64,000 nt of DNA from Xestospongia bergquistia (taxonomy: Eukaryota > Porifera > Demospongiae > Haplosclerida > Petrosiidae), in contig OZ014415.1 in the NCBI GenBank assembly GCA_963965975.1, forward strand, positions 8,843,057-8,907,056. The letters are read 5' to 3'. The notes beneath the pieces are model-generated. The model did not search any database. It was not told the DNA's origin and saw only the letters and a list, made by a program, of their open reading frames with translations. Below, piece by piece: positions 23,323 to 34,723 of the stretch. A program made the translations under genes and the position numbers. The stretch's first letter is position 1; the number at the start of each line of letters is the position of its first letter.

Positions 23323-26173
23323 TTAATTACTAGGGACTGATATTAATACAGTTACACTATGGTCACTTTGAATAGCTTGTACTCTATGGCTATCTTCAAA
23401 TGTTATCAATGTTGGTTCTAGTTTATTTCCATCACATTCATAACCCAGTCGTCCCCTTCGACCACACCCCCAAGAATATACCTCACCATCTATGATTAAT
23501 ATAGTAGGTAGTGCATAGTGTGGTTAACTTACCTTTTGTTGAAGCAATAGTGAAGGTATCCCCACATGAGACATAGTCTACAGACTTTTCTTTTAATGCT
23601 GGTACTATGCTAGGTTGAGTTGAGTTGTGACCCAGTTGTCCATATGTATTAGCACCAATAGTAATACAGGATCCGTCAACTACAAGACATCATTTAAATT
23701 AATATTAATTGAGGGACTTACCACTGATAAAGGCACAATGGTTGGTACCTACAGATATAGCTTTGATAGGTTTACTGATATGTTCTGATGGACAATACTG
23801 GAAGAGAACAGCTTTGTCAACATGTCTGGTTTGTTCAGAGGAATCTGATTGGTCAGTTGGTTGTGATTCTGCTGTATCCGATTGGTCAATTTCATGTGAT
23901 CTTGAGTGATGAAACACAGATGACATAATCATCGATGATTGTGTAAGGTCATGTAATTTTGACATGGTAAGGATAGCAGGTACTCCAGTAGAGAGTGTAG
24001 TTGAGGAGGAGTGGTCAAGACCCAGTTTATTATATCTACAAAGCAATAGTGATGGTGCTATGTAGAAGAGGATTACCTATTACTACCAGTAGCTAATACT
24101 ATTCCAGTATTAGATAGTAATAGAGAACAATCAGGTCCACATATTACCTTTTGAGCTACCACTTTTGCAGGTAATATGACTTGTACAGGACTACATTTTG
24201 TAGCAGTATCTCCTGTCCCTAATTGACCTATTACCCATATAACAAACAATTTAATTACATTTTAATAAACTCACCACTCCCACCTAATCCCCAAGCATGA
24301 ACTGTATTATCAGCTAATATAATTAGTGTTAATTAACAAGGGTGCTCTTATAATAACTTACCTGTTATTGCAACTATGTGGTTAGCTCCACATGCCATAT
24401 CTAATGTTTCATATTGGAGCATCAGTTCAACAAGTTTTGGCTAACAATACAATAACATGTGTGGGCTAGAGAATGTATGTACCTTGGCAACATCGTCATA
24501 GTTTCCGTGTCCTAGGCAACCATTCACTCCACTACCAAATGTCATCAATATCCCTTTATCTAAGAAACAATAAAACTAATTTGACTCGTAATTAATACCT
24601 GTTAAACAAGCAGTAAAGAGATCTCCACATGCCACTTTCTTAATAACTACACTTGAGAAACCTTCAACTAATCGAGGTTGAAATATAATAGGTTCTTTAG
24701 CACGGGCTCTTGAAGTTAATGTAAGCCTTGTGGTATCTAAAGATCCCGATGTTAGCTATAAATTAATTAGTGGGTGTGACTAAATATTAGGAGCAGTACC
24801 TCCCAAAATATTAATTTTCCATCTTCAGTAATTCCTGTTCTGTGTGTTCTCCCAATAGCTACATCAGTAATTCTACTCTCTGGGGGTTGAGGGAGTATGA
24901 TAGGTAGAGAGAGAGATCCTCCCCAGAGATAGACCAAAGGCTTAGGATGAGATTGAGGAAGATGCTAATAAAAGATACAAATAATACTAAATAGAGCTAT
25001 TCATATACTTTAGTGCGATAGTCATCTTCAAAAAATGATCGTTGACGATAGTTTCCTAATGGGCCACGTCTTATACCCAAAGGACGATGTTTAGGACCCA
25101 CAGATTTAGCTGGCCTATAATATCACTTAATGACAGGTCACATGATAGTCAAATGACTTACTGACTAGATGGTAAACGACCTACATCAGTCCCTAAATTA
25201 ACTAAGGAATTAACCATCACTGGATTAGCCATAATATTCTCAATATTTGGTCTATCATCTGGATTACGATGTAACATTGTGTGAATTAAATCAGAGAGAC
25301 CACGACTATAACGACTATCAAGTGGACTAATAGCACTGGCTCCGCCCATAATCTTCATGACTAAAGCTGGTAGATTCTATTAAAGATATAATACTTTGCA
25401 CTGGAGATTGAAATACTTACTGGTCCTTCAAATGCTTTATGTAATGTAGCTAACTCATATAAAATACATCCTAGAGCCCAGATATCTGATTTCTTACCAT
25501 ATACACGACCTTCACATATCTCTGGGGAGATGTAACATGGTGTACCTACAACCTAACAAGGGGTGGAGCTTATGAAATTAGTTTTTTATAACTTACAGTT
25601 TGAGCTGATGTGATTTTACTTGAGAGGACTTTAGAAATACCAAAGTCACCAATTTTAACGACAGTTCTCTTTTTATTCAACATTATATTTTGTGGTTTGA
25701 GATCGCGATGTAATATATTGAGTGAATGGACGTGTTCAATAGCTACTAAAATTTGTACAAATAACTGCAATATGTGCTATAAAAGAATAACTATGTATAT
25801 TAATAAGGTAATAATTAATTACCTCTTCTTCAAATAATTTTCCATTTCTTTCTTGTATTAATTCACAGAGTGTACCACCAGGGGCATACTCCATTGCTAT
25901 CATCAGTGACTTTTCCTCAACAAAGCTGTGATAATAAGCGACAATATTTGGATGTTGTAGCATTGAGAGTACATTAATTTCATTCATAGCAGATTTACGC
26001 TCTTCAGATGGTAACTCATCAACTGGTATTTGTTTAATGACGACATGATTTTTGTCTGAAAGATTCTTACATAAAAAGACTTTCCTATAAAAAATGGTTG
26101 ACACAGAAATAAAAGAGATCACTGACCCAAAGGCTCCTTGACCAATGACTCTAATCTTCTCATATCGCTCCAT
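23323..26173 (-). CDS. NEK8: NEK8 (nephrocystin-9) kinase with RCC1 repeats
   Basis: This NIMA-related kinase acts at the proximal cilium. The kinase domain starts [18 protein letters not shown] (glycine loop), with the lysine in [12 protein letters not shown]. It continues with [22 protein letters not shown] and [11 protein letters not shown], and ends near [11 protein letters not shown] linker with RLPSSQ leads to RCC1-type repeats that form a propeller, including LGHGNYDDV and [10 protein letters not shown]. One loop carries a Ser/Asp-rich insert (near 23800-23950, [17 protein letters not shown]) not typical of vertebrate NEK8. The order kinase-RCC1 and the IKQIPV and LHRDLK signatures favour NEK8 over NEK9. 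It is divergent from SPATA6-like. Confidence 0.94.
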
Positions 26174-26193
26174 AATTGTTGGAGGTGTGGTTT

Positions 26194-26207
26194 GTTGCTA
26201 TGGTAAC
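26194..26207. promoter_or_regulatory. RFX X-box palindrome in the NEK8/SPATA6 promoter
   Basis: GTTGCTATGGTAAC is a perfect 14-bp match to the symmetrical X-box bound by RFX factors, which drive ciliary genes in animals. It sits 21 bp from the NEK8 ATG and 34 bp from the SPATA6-like ATG, inside a 67-bp divergent promoter. Similar palindromes occur elsewhere in the window, so position is the main argument. Confidence 0.68.
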
Positions 26208-26240
26208 TAATTACCCGGTCTCTTCAAAATAACAAACATC

Positions 26241-27905
26241 ATGGAGGAACGTTGTATTCGTTGTTTAGTTCAACTACAATTACATCGAGTAAGATATTAC
26301 AGTATTATATTTATAACATTATATTTTAATAGATAAGTTGGCCTAAAGAGTCTGGACAGATGTACTTGAAAGGACCTCCTGTTTTCATACGAGCTTGTCT
26401 CCTTGGTCAACTACAACAGACAGATTTATATACTCCATTATTTCCCATCAACTTGAATACAATCCTTTCTTTTGATAGAGTTAGTGTTATCTATAAAATA
26501 TAATATGTAATGTTTCTAATTATAGGTTTTTACAAATTGTAAAGTACCTTCGTTATTACCGGAAGTTATAAGAGGTATATATTTATGATACCATATATAG
26601 TCAATAATGTTACATCCCTTTAATTACAGGTGAACACGTCAAGATAGAAGTCATACAAATTAATGAAGATTACACAGGTTTGTCTAATGTTAATTATTGT
26701 TGTATTAGTCAGGATTATCCTGTTTAGGAGGTAAATTAATAGCTCGATATGACAGCTCAGCAGTTAGTTTTCTCTTCTCTGAAAATTCTGGACGTAGTCA
26801 GTATCAGTTAGTTATGGATAAATCTCGACATTATCAGGTTATTCTGGAATATTAATTAGTAATGTAATGAAAGGGTTTACTCCTACAGAGTCCTCCATTA
26901 TTAACAGTATCTACCAATGTTGCAATGAGTGAAGCTATTGTACAATCTCCAGTTAAAATTTTAACCCCTACTTCTTCATCATCTGATCCAGCTGTACTAC
27001 TTGAAACAAGTCTTGACTCCACCCATCAACGATTGCACAATATACTACATAAGAATGACAAGTCATATAGTAGGTTACATGACAGGTCACATGACAAGTC
27101 ACATGATAGATCAGAATGTGACAAGTCTGTGGCATTTTCTACTGCATCAATACTTGACCATTCGTTGGAATGTCATGTGGCCTCACCACAGAGAAAACAA
27201 TTACCTAATTATTCGCCTATGAAGCCATTTGTTGTTCGAAGACCTGATCCTGGACTTTTAGCAAAAAGAGAATTTTATAGCTGTTCTCCTAAAAAAGAAT
27301 TGGAGTCAAAGACCACACCCACCTTAAAACCAACAAGTGTACCCAAAATTCCACCCCCTTTAATTAAACCTCCATTTAGTTCTACACCATTACAAAGTAA
27401 TGATGCAATATATGCCAAGTATCTTGGTCACCATGGCAACAGACGACACCCTTTATCAAAAGTTGTTCAAAACAAATTAGATCAATTGTTACGAGATTGT
27501 TCTGATGGTCAGGTATGATGTCATTATGATGTTCTGTTATTAATTTATAATAATTATATAGGAAGACTCCCATTGTTTAAAAGAATGTCATGGAGATCAA
27601 TTGGCAAATATTAGGTATATAATTAATGAGGAAAACCCTATATAATTAATAATAATTTAGGACGACTTTAGAAGCAGAAAGACAAGAGAGTTTTAACAAA
27701 ACAGCTCAATTTGTTCCAGATGATAGGTAATGACATCATTTAATAAATAAAAAAATATTTATTTATTTATTTTAGTTTATTAACTAAATTAGGTCCTCAA
27801 GACTACTGGTCTAAAAGAGTATCAAAATATTCGGGTAAACCCCATCGTTTAGTATTTGATGAGACATTAGAAAAGATATATAGTCGTTTATATAGCACAT
27901 CTTAA
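26241..27905 (+). CDS. SPATA6: SPATA6-like sperm flagellum/connecting-piece protein
   Basis: SPATA6 family proteins have an N-terminal C2-like domain and help build the sperm neck. Here the N-terminus has CIRCLVQLQLHR, ISWPKESG, then GPPVFIRACLLGQ, PLFPINLNTILSFDRVF and KIEVIQINEDY. This follows the order of the SPATA6 N-terminal domain (VQLE, CPG, FPL, FEKVF, ELIQ). The middle is Ser/Pro-rich. It has a 12-bp coding repeat at 27074-27109 giving HDRSHDKSHDRS. The C-terminus has DYWSKRVSKYSGKPHRLVF and EKIYSRLY, resembling the family's conserved end. Identification rests on these remembered motifs. The stop is only 2 bp from the convergent GCDH stop. Confidence 0.68.
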
Positions 27906-27907
27906 TG

Positions 27908-29870
27908 TTAACCAGTAAAAGCTTGTATTCCAGTAATAGCTCTTCCTAATATGAGGGCATGGATATCATGAGTACCTATAGAGATATTTTAAGTTAGCTT
28001 AACAAAGAATTTGTACCTTCATAAGTGTTGACTGCCTCAAGATTCATCACATGACGGATCACATGATACTCGTCACTGATACCATTACCTGGTCACATGA
28101 TAGTCCTATGACATAATAAACAATACTTACCTCCTAGCATATCACGTGCTTGACGAGCAATGTCCAGAGCTTTTCCACAAGAATTTCTCTTTATTAATGA
28201 GATCATTTCAGGTGGTGCTCTAAATGAGGTTGTTATTGTTTATTATTTAGGGACAAACTTACTTTCCCTCATCCTTTAATCTTCCAACTTGTAAACATGC
28301 TTGCAGTCCCAGTGATATCTATACAAGTAGAGTATATTAATAAGGAGGTGTGGTTTAGTGTTACCTCAGTGACCATATCAGCCAATTTCTTTTGTATAAG
28401 TTGATTTGCTGATAATGGTCGTCCAAACTGTTTCCTACAGTACATGATATAATATACAGTAATGATTACATAATGTTGTGTAATGATTATGTAATGTAGT
28501 GTAATGGTTATGTAATATATTATAATAATTATGTAACGTATTATAATATTACCTGTCTAGTGTATATTGTTGAGCTGTTTCTAAACAAAATTCTGCTGCA
28601 CCTAATGTTCCCCACCCAATGCCATAACGAGCATTATTAAGACATCCAAAGGCACCCTATAATCAAAATTAATTAATAAAAATTAATGCTTTGTATTTAC
28701 TTTTAGTCCAGAAATATTTGGTAATAAATTATCCTCTGGTACTTCTACCCCATCCATTACAATTTGTCCAGTAATAGATGCTCTTAAAGAAAATTTGCCT
28801 TCAATTTTTGGAGCAGAGAGACCAGGCATGTCCTAACAACAGATTTAGAAAGGGGTGTGGTTTAAGATACCTCACCTTTTCTAAAATAAACCCACGTATT
28901 TTCCCCTCCTCCATAGTCCTGGCCCATACAATGAAAACGTCAGCAATGGGTGAATTGGTAATCCTGTTTCCATGGTAATCATGACATCATAATGACATAT
29001 ATTTACCAGGACTTAGTACCATTAAGTGTATATGTTCTATTAGACTCATTATATTTAGCACGTGTTTCCATACCACCTGGATCACTGCCATGATTTGGTT
29101 CAGTTAAACCAAAACATCCAATAAGTTCGCCGGTAGCTAGATGAGATAATTAAGAGGTGCGGCTTACATTATGCAATCTAACATACCTAGTTTGGGTAAA
29201 AATCGTTCTTTTTGTTCCTCATTACCATATTCATTAATAGGATGCATTACAAGTGATGATTGAACACTCATAGCTGAGCGATATCCACTATCAATTCGTT
29301 CAATTTCTCGTGCTATTAATCCATATGCTACTGATGATACTCCTGGACATCCATAACCTGGTTACTTTATAATATACAGTATTTCAACATTGATAGTCAA
29401 TACCTTGTATTGTGGGTCCTAATATACCTAATTGTCCCATTTCAGGAACAATGTCTTTGTCAAATCCTATAGAGTGTAATTAATTGTTTTAATAGTAGGG
29501 GCATACTCTCATATCTGTTAGCCTCTAATATTCTTGTCATTAATTTATCTTGACAGTATTGTCGTACTTGGTCTCTGTTGGGAAGGTCAGATGACATGCG
29601 ATGATGTGCCATGCATTCATTACCTCATAATGACCTCATCTTCAGTAAGACGACTCTCCAAATTAAGTCCATCCCTCCAATTAAATTGTAGTTGACCTAC
29701 ACCAGACAACATACAATATTATATGTAGTACAATACAATACCTGATAGAGGAATAGTTGTGTTGAGTCCTCCTGGATAAAAATAGACAATATTACACTAA
29801 CTATCGGTTGCAATAGCAACTTACTGGTTCCACAGAGAAGTAACGTTCTTCTCAAAGAGAGAAGGGCCAT
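27908..29870 (-). CDS. GCDH: GCDH, glutaryl-CoA dehydrogenase
   Basis: This mitochondrial FAD enzyme oxidises and decarboxylates glutaryl-CoA to crotonyl-CoA in lysine and tryptophan breakdown. Start at 29870: [15 protein letters not shown], a short presequence. The exons then read [39 protein letters not shown], the FAD-binding [31 protein letters not shown], and [15 protein letters not shown]. The C-terminal segment [16 protein letters not shown] leads into [20 protein letters not shown], which holds the catalytic Glu of the family. About twelve short exons. No obvious missing part. Confidence 0.96.
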
Positions 29871-29964
29871 ATTAACAAGTCACACCTGCAAAAATGATGA
29901 AACTCAAATTTTTAAAGCTGCCACACCTATACCACTAAGACACACCCACTCCACATGTAACAAG

Positions 29965-32900
29965 ATGGCAGCTGTTACTAAAGTCAGACCCCCTCCACCT
30001 CCTGATGGTAAGACATCAACTGCTGTGTATGTCACGTGACCTTTCACTATAGATCCTGAAATGAGGACCATAATTGATAAATTAGCTAATTTTGTGGCTA
30101 GAAATGGACCAGAATTTGAACAAATGACAAAAAGTAAACAACAACAAAATGCAAAATTTAGTTTTCTTTTTGGAGGACAATATCATCAATATTACCTCTG
30201 GAAAGTAGGCATTGAACGAGGTTAGTATTAACTTGGGACTAAAATGGGACTACCCACATTATAATAGAAATGATGTCATCAATATTGTATTCTATTTATA
30301 GCTATGGCCAATACTCAGGCCATGCCTCCTACTCAACCCCACACATCTGATATAAAGTCATTACTTACTACATTGCAATCGACTAAATTGAAAGAACAGG
30401 ATGATCTTGGATCTCTTATTGACCCATTAGAAGCAGAATTTATAAATGTTGTCAAACCGGTCATGATTTCTTGCACTAAAGAGTCTATTGCTGTAAGTAT
30501 TAATTAAAAATTAATAAAGGAGTTTACCCTTTTTATTTATAGAGTGGAAAAGGATGGATATTTAGTCATTCAAAAACTGAAGAAGATTATGGAAAAATGG
30601 CTCATTTTATTATGAGAAGGTAAGGACAACCTAACCACACCCTCCTCACTGACCACTCCCACAAATAATAGAACTCTTGATGCTCCTGATGTTGACTTTA
30701 ATAACAAATTACATATTATATATTTAATCAATGACTTAGTGCATCACTGGTATGTTATAATGTTACCTTGATGTCATCCTTCCTGAGTTCATTAGTTGTA
30801 TATCTTAGTATACGAAAAGGTACTCACGATCTACAGCAGGTAATAGTCATGTGACAGTCGTGTGATGATGGTGGTTATCATATGATGATATCATTTGTTT
30901 AGGCATTAGAAACTGTTATTCTTCAAATATTTTATAATGTACTTACAACTGATCCAAGTAAAGGCGATCATCTTGTAAAGGTAGTAATAACAGAAGGGGT
31001 GTGGCTTAATTTAATGCCATAATTACAGGTACTTAATATATGGGAGAGTCAACAATATTTTAGTGATAGTAAAATGAAACAAATAAAACGTCTAGTAGAA
31101 ATATCACCACAAGAACTGGTAAGCTGTGTTAATGTAATGATAATGTAATGATGTTACATTGTAGCCAGAGACCGTACCACCTCCCCCCTCAGGAGAACAG
31201 GGGATTAATAAAGACTTTACAACTTCGCCTCCTCCATGGTCTACAACTTCATTTAGTATGTGCTCCTGTCATATTAATTTGTTAATTATATATATATAGG
31301 TAGTACAGGGCCTACAGGTCCAACTCCACCTCCTGCACCACCATGGCAACAAGCTCCACCAACTTCTGGTCCACCATGGGGAGATATGTCACACCCACGT
31401 CCTGGTAATAGTAATGCTAATAATATATACTTAATTATTTTTGTTGATAATAGGGTTTCCTCCTTCTGGACCTCCACCTCCATGGATTGGATCCAATGTT
31501 CCTCCTTGGACCACAACCCCTTCAATTCCGCCAGTGATCCCAGTACCAACTAGTCAACCAACTCCTCTATTTCCACCAAAGGAGCCTCAACTGACCACAC
31601 CTCCTTCTGACCCACCTCCACCTACTCAAACTAATGAACTGTTCAAAGAGTCAATTGATTATAATCATCAAAAATTAGAACATCGTGTTCCTCCTTCTGG
31701 AGCTCCACCTCCTCCGGGGCCACATCCACCATTTCATGAAGGTTTACAGGTCTTTGATTATAATCATCGCCCTCCCCCAGCTATGTGGGATATGCCACGC
31801 CCCCCTTTTCCTCCACCTCATCCTCATTTAAGAGGACCTCCTCCCTTTCCTTTTCCTCCTGATCCACGTCTGAGGTTTCTTCCTGGACCCTTTCCTCGTG
31901 ATTTACCTCCTCCTATGCCATATTATGATCTACCCGCTGGTCTAATGGTACCCCTTGTACCTGTGAGTTAATTGCTTAATATTAATATTAATTATAAGAA
32001 TTATATCTTAGCTTCATGAGAACAACTATCATCCTATTAACCCCTTTAATGTGTGTCTTCCTCCACCACAACCTCCATCAGAGAGATTGTTACAAGCTGT
32101 TGAAGAGTTTTATCAACCATCATCTGATGATAAACCTAGAAATGAGTAAGATGACCACACCCATCATTGTTTATCAGTCTATTCTATAGAGAAGGTTGGG
32201 AAGCTAAAGCTTTACTTGATTTTTATGATGCTAAGATGAAAGCTAGAGAATCCTTTCAAAGTAGGGGGTGTGGTCCACCTATTAAACGAACTAGAAGAAA
32301 GTTAGTATTTTGACTTTGTTATTGATGTTGGTTTTGCTAGATCACGTTCTTATAGTCCAAGAAAAAGGAATCGATCTTCCTCTAGAAGTTCATCATACTC
32401 TCCTCAATCAAAGAGACGGTCGTCGCGGTAACCAATACTTATTAATGAATTATTATGAACTAAGTTTGTAGATCTCCATCAAGTGAGTCTCGTTCCACTT
32501 CCAGGAGCCGATCTCCATCACCTAACAAGTCTCGATCTCCTTATTGTAGAAGGAGGAGTCGCTCTTTATCTCCTGATACTCCTACTCTTGAGGAATTTTC
32601 AAGGAGAAAAGTGAAGCCAACAGCTGTACAATTTACGTTAGTAATATTTTAGTGACATGATGTAATATTTTATTATATTATTTAGACCTCCTGTTAATAA
32701 GAAAATTGAACAAGACAATGTTGGTCATCAAATGTTAAAAAGAATGGGTAAGTCCCTATCAATTAATAAAATTAAAATGTTGTTAATTATTAGGTTGGGA
32801 GGGGACGGGGTTAGGTGCTCAAGGTCAAGGGATACAGAATCCTATTAAAGGTGGTGAAGTACGTGATAAAGCTAACCAATTTGCTGGTGTGGGCATTAAT

Positions 32901-33030
32901 TTAGATGATCCTTTTGAGAGGTTTCGGCGAAGCAAGAGTTATACTTTTAATAGAAAACCTCCTCCAGGTAATGATGATGTTACTATGACAACATAGATCA
33001 TGTGATCTATTGTCTGCAGGATCAACTTGA
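29965..33030 (+). CDS. CHERP: CHERP, SURP/CID/G-patch splicing-associated protein
   Basis: CHERP is a U2 snRNP-associated splicing regulator, first named for calcium homeostasis. Domain order is clear. The SURP domain has IIDKLANFVARNGPEFE and FSFLFGGQYHQYYLWK. The CID-like domain has LHIIYLINDLVHHW and IYNVLTT/LLNIWESQQYF segments. A long Pro-rich region spans 31440-31970, followed by YYDLPAGLMVPLVP and SERLLQAVEEFYQPS. Then come EGWEAKALLDFYDAKMKARE, an Arg/Ser-rich stretch, and a G-patch (RMGWEGTGLGAQGQGIQ, then GVGINLDDPFERFRR). The protein ends KPPPGST. All of these match the animal CHERP order. Divergent from GCDH with 94 bp between starts. Confidence 0.95.
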
Positions 33031-33043
33031 CTCTTTAATTAAT

Positions 33044-33732
33044 TCATTGATTATCTTCATCTGATGATGAACTATATGTCATTCCTGGTAATGAGGGTGG
33101 GTTTATTTTAGGGGATGTGGGTTCAATTAGAGGTGATTTAATGGGTGGTGGTTTGTAGGATTTAGTCACTTGACTGTCATATGATCTTTTCCTTGAATAT
33201 CCTCTTGGTTGCCATGGTATCTCTGTACAACTTGGATCAAGTGCTTGTATTTTCATCACAAATCTAATGGCAGATATACCATTATGTCATAATGATATCA
33301 TATGTACCGCCTATGTTCTTGCTTCAAGTGATCAAGGCGTTGAGTTAGTTCTGTCACTTTATGCTCTGGATAATTACGTGATGAGGATGTTCCTTCTAAT
33401 TGCTATCAAATGAGAGTAATTAGTATATTATATTTAAACATACATCTACTAAATGTTTAATTTCTTGTAAAAGACTTGGTATCCATTTTCTTATATCTTG
33501 GACAGTATGTAATGTAGACTATAATATAATAATATATTAATGACAATCATGAGTGTAGATACTCACTAAAGGAGGTCGTTGTTTTGTGGGTGTGGCATCT
33601 TCATCTTTCATTTTATCTTTTAGACCTGACAATTTAATTTTATAGTAAAATTAAACAGAACTAACTTTCTTCTTGTTTAATTTCCAGAAATCTGTTTAAT
33701 GTTGTTAATCTCTTTTCTTTATTTCTAGCCAT
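33044..33732 (-). CDS. Small coiled-coil protein with an ISY1-like N-terminus
   Basis: Five exons give about 190 residues. The N-terminus MARNKEKRLTTLNRF is close to the splicing factor ISY1 (MARN-EKA...L-RF). Next come RPPL, IRKWIPSLLQEIKHLVDQL and a helical VTELTQRLDHLKQEHRRF, roughly parallel to ISY1's coiled coil. The rest (LDPSCTEIPWQPRGYSRKR and a Pro/Ser-rich tail ending SSSSDEDNQ) has no match I recognise. The hallmark ISY1 C-terminus is absent. It may be a divergent ISY1 relative or an unrelated nuclear protein. Its stop is 13 bp from the CHERP stop. Confidence 0.42.
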
Positions 33733-33837
33733 TTTTAACATCAATTAATATTAATTAATTAACTATTTTTAATAACTTAAAGGTCACGAAGGCGTCATTC
33801 GCTTACAGTCAGTGACAGATGAGTATGATAGCAGAAT

Positions 33838-34264
33838 ATGGTGAATGAACAGGTTAGTATTATAATATTTTAATAAAAAAGGTTGCAAAATTATGTTAAA
33901 TATTTACATTTTTTGTCTATAAACAAACTATTATGTATAATGTATTGCATTGATGTTGATGGGTGTTGACTAATGGAGGTAGTGATCACTTACGGTCAAA
34001 GACAAAATAAATTTACTGCTATTTTTACAGATAATGAAACTGGTTGATCGTTTCATTAATGTCTGCAATGACTATCCTGTATTGTGGGTAATATATCCAC
34101 TAGCATTGATTATACCAATAGTTTTATTGCTATCAATGTGTGTACGACCAACAAGACAGGTAATTTATATGCACAAATAATAGTTATGATGCTTTTGTGT
34201 AACAACTGTTTCATTTAAGGGAGGGGTTGGTTATATGAATTGTATTATAATGGAATTGATTTAA
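33838..34264 (+). CDS. Predicted 62-aa single-pass membrane protein
   Basis: Three exons with good splice sites (33838-33852, 34031-34159, 34220-34264) join in phase 0. They begin MVNEQIMKLVDRFINVC. One hydrophobic helix follows (VLWVIYPLALIIPIVLLLSM), then a basic CVRPTR and a short tail with GGVGYMN. It sits head-to-head with the ISY1-like gene (105 bp between starts), as other real genes here do. An AATAAA lies at 34348-34353. I do not recognise a family; a small integral membrane protein is the simplest reading. It would be missed by length cut-offs. Confidence 0.4.
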
Positions 34265-34723
34265 CTATATATATTTTGGTATGATGTACTGATATATATC
34301 ATAACACTAACTTCTGGAGGTCAGTTCTTGTTGGGAATGAGTTTGAGAATAAACAGTTGTGATAATGCACTTCTTATTATTATCATTGTGATGACTCTCT
34401 TTGAAAAGATGTCAGCACCTGTTGTGTCTACCAGTGATACCACCTCTGAAATCAATTTGTATCAATTAAGATTTTAGCGTTAAATGAGAGTTTATTAATA
34501 GGGGCATCCTCTTTGAAATTTTACTAGTATGTATAGTCCTCGCCAAAAGTATGATGTTTAGAGAGAGCTATTGATTGGGTGTGGACTGCTAGTAACTAAT
34601 TGTAGTGTTTTGCGAGTTCTTGTTGTGTCCTGTGTCGTTGACTCGTGTTTGAGGGGTCTTCCTCTCAAGTAGTAGCGGTCTTGTCGTCACCTCGTGACAT
34701 TAGACGCTACTATTTAATAGATC
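34265..34723. other. Intergenic stretch, about 460 bp
   Basis: Between the small membrane protein and the PDZ gene. It contains the AATAAA noted above near its left end and presumably the promoter and 5' leader of the PDZ gene on the right, with GT/TC-rich sequence around 34600-34700. No conserved frame or repeat is visible. Confidence 0.6.

Noticed and set aside
23323-26173. NEK9 assignment
   Set aside because: The kinase N-terminus and short linker before RCC1 repeats fit NEK8; the coiled-coil tail of NEK9 is absent.
31286-31549. Minus-strand ORF opposite the CHERP Pro-rich region
   Set aside because: It is an antisense shadow of low-complexity coding sequence.
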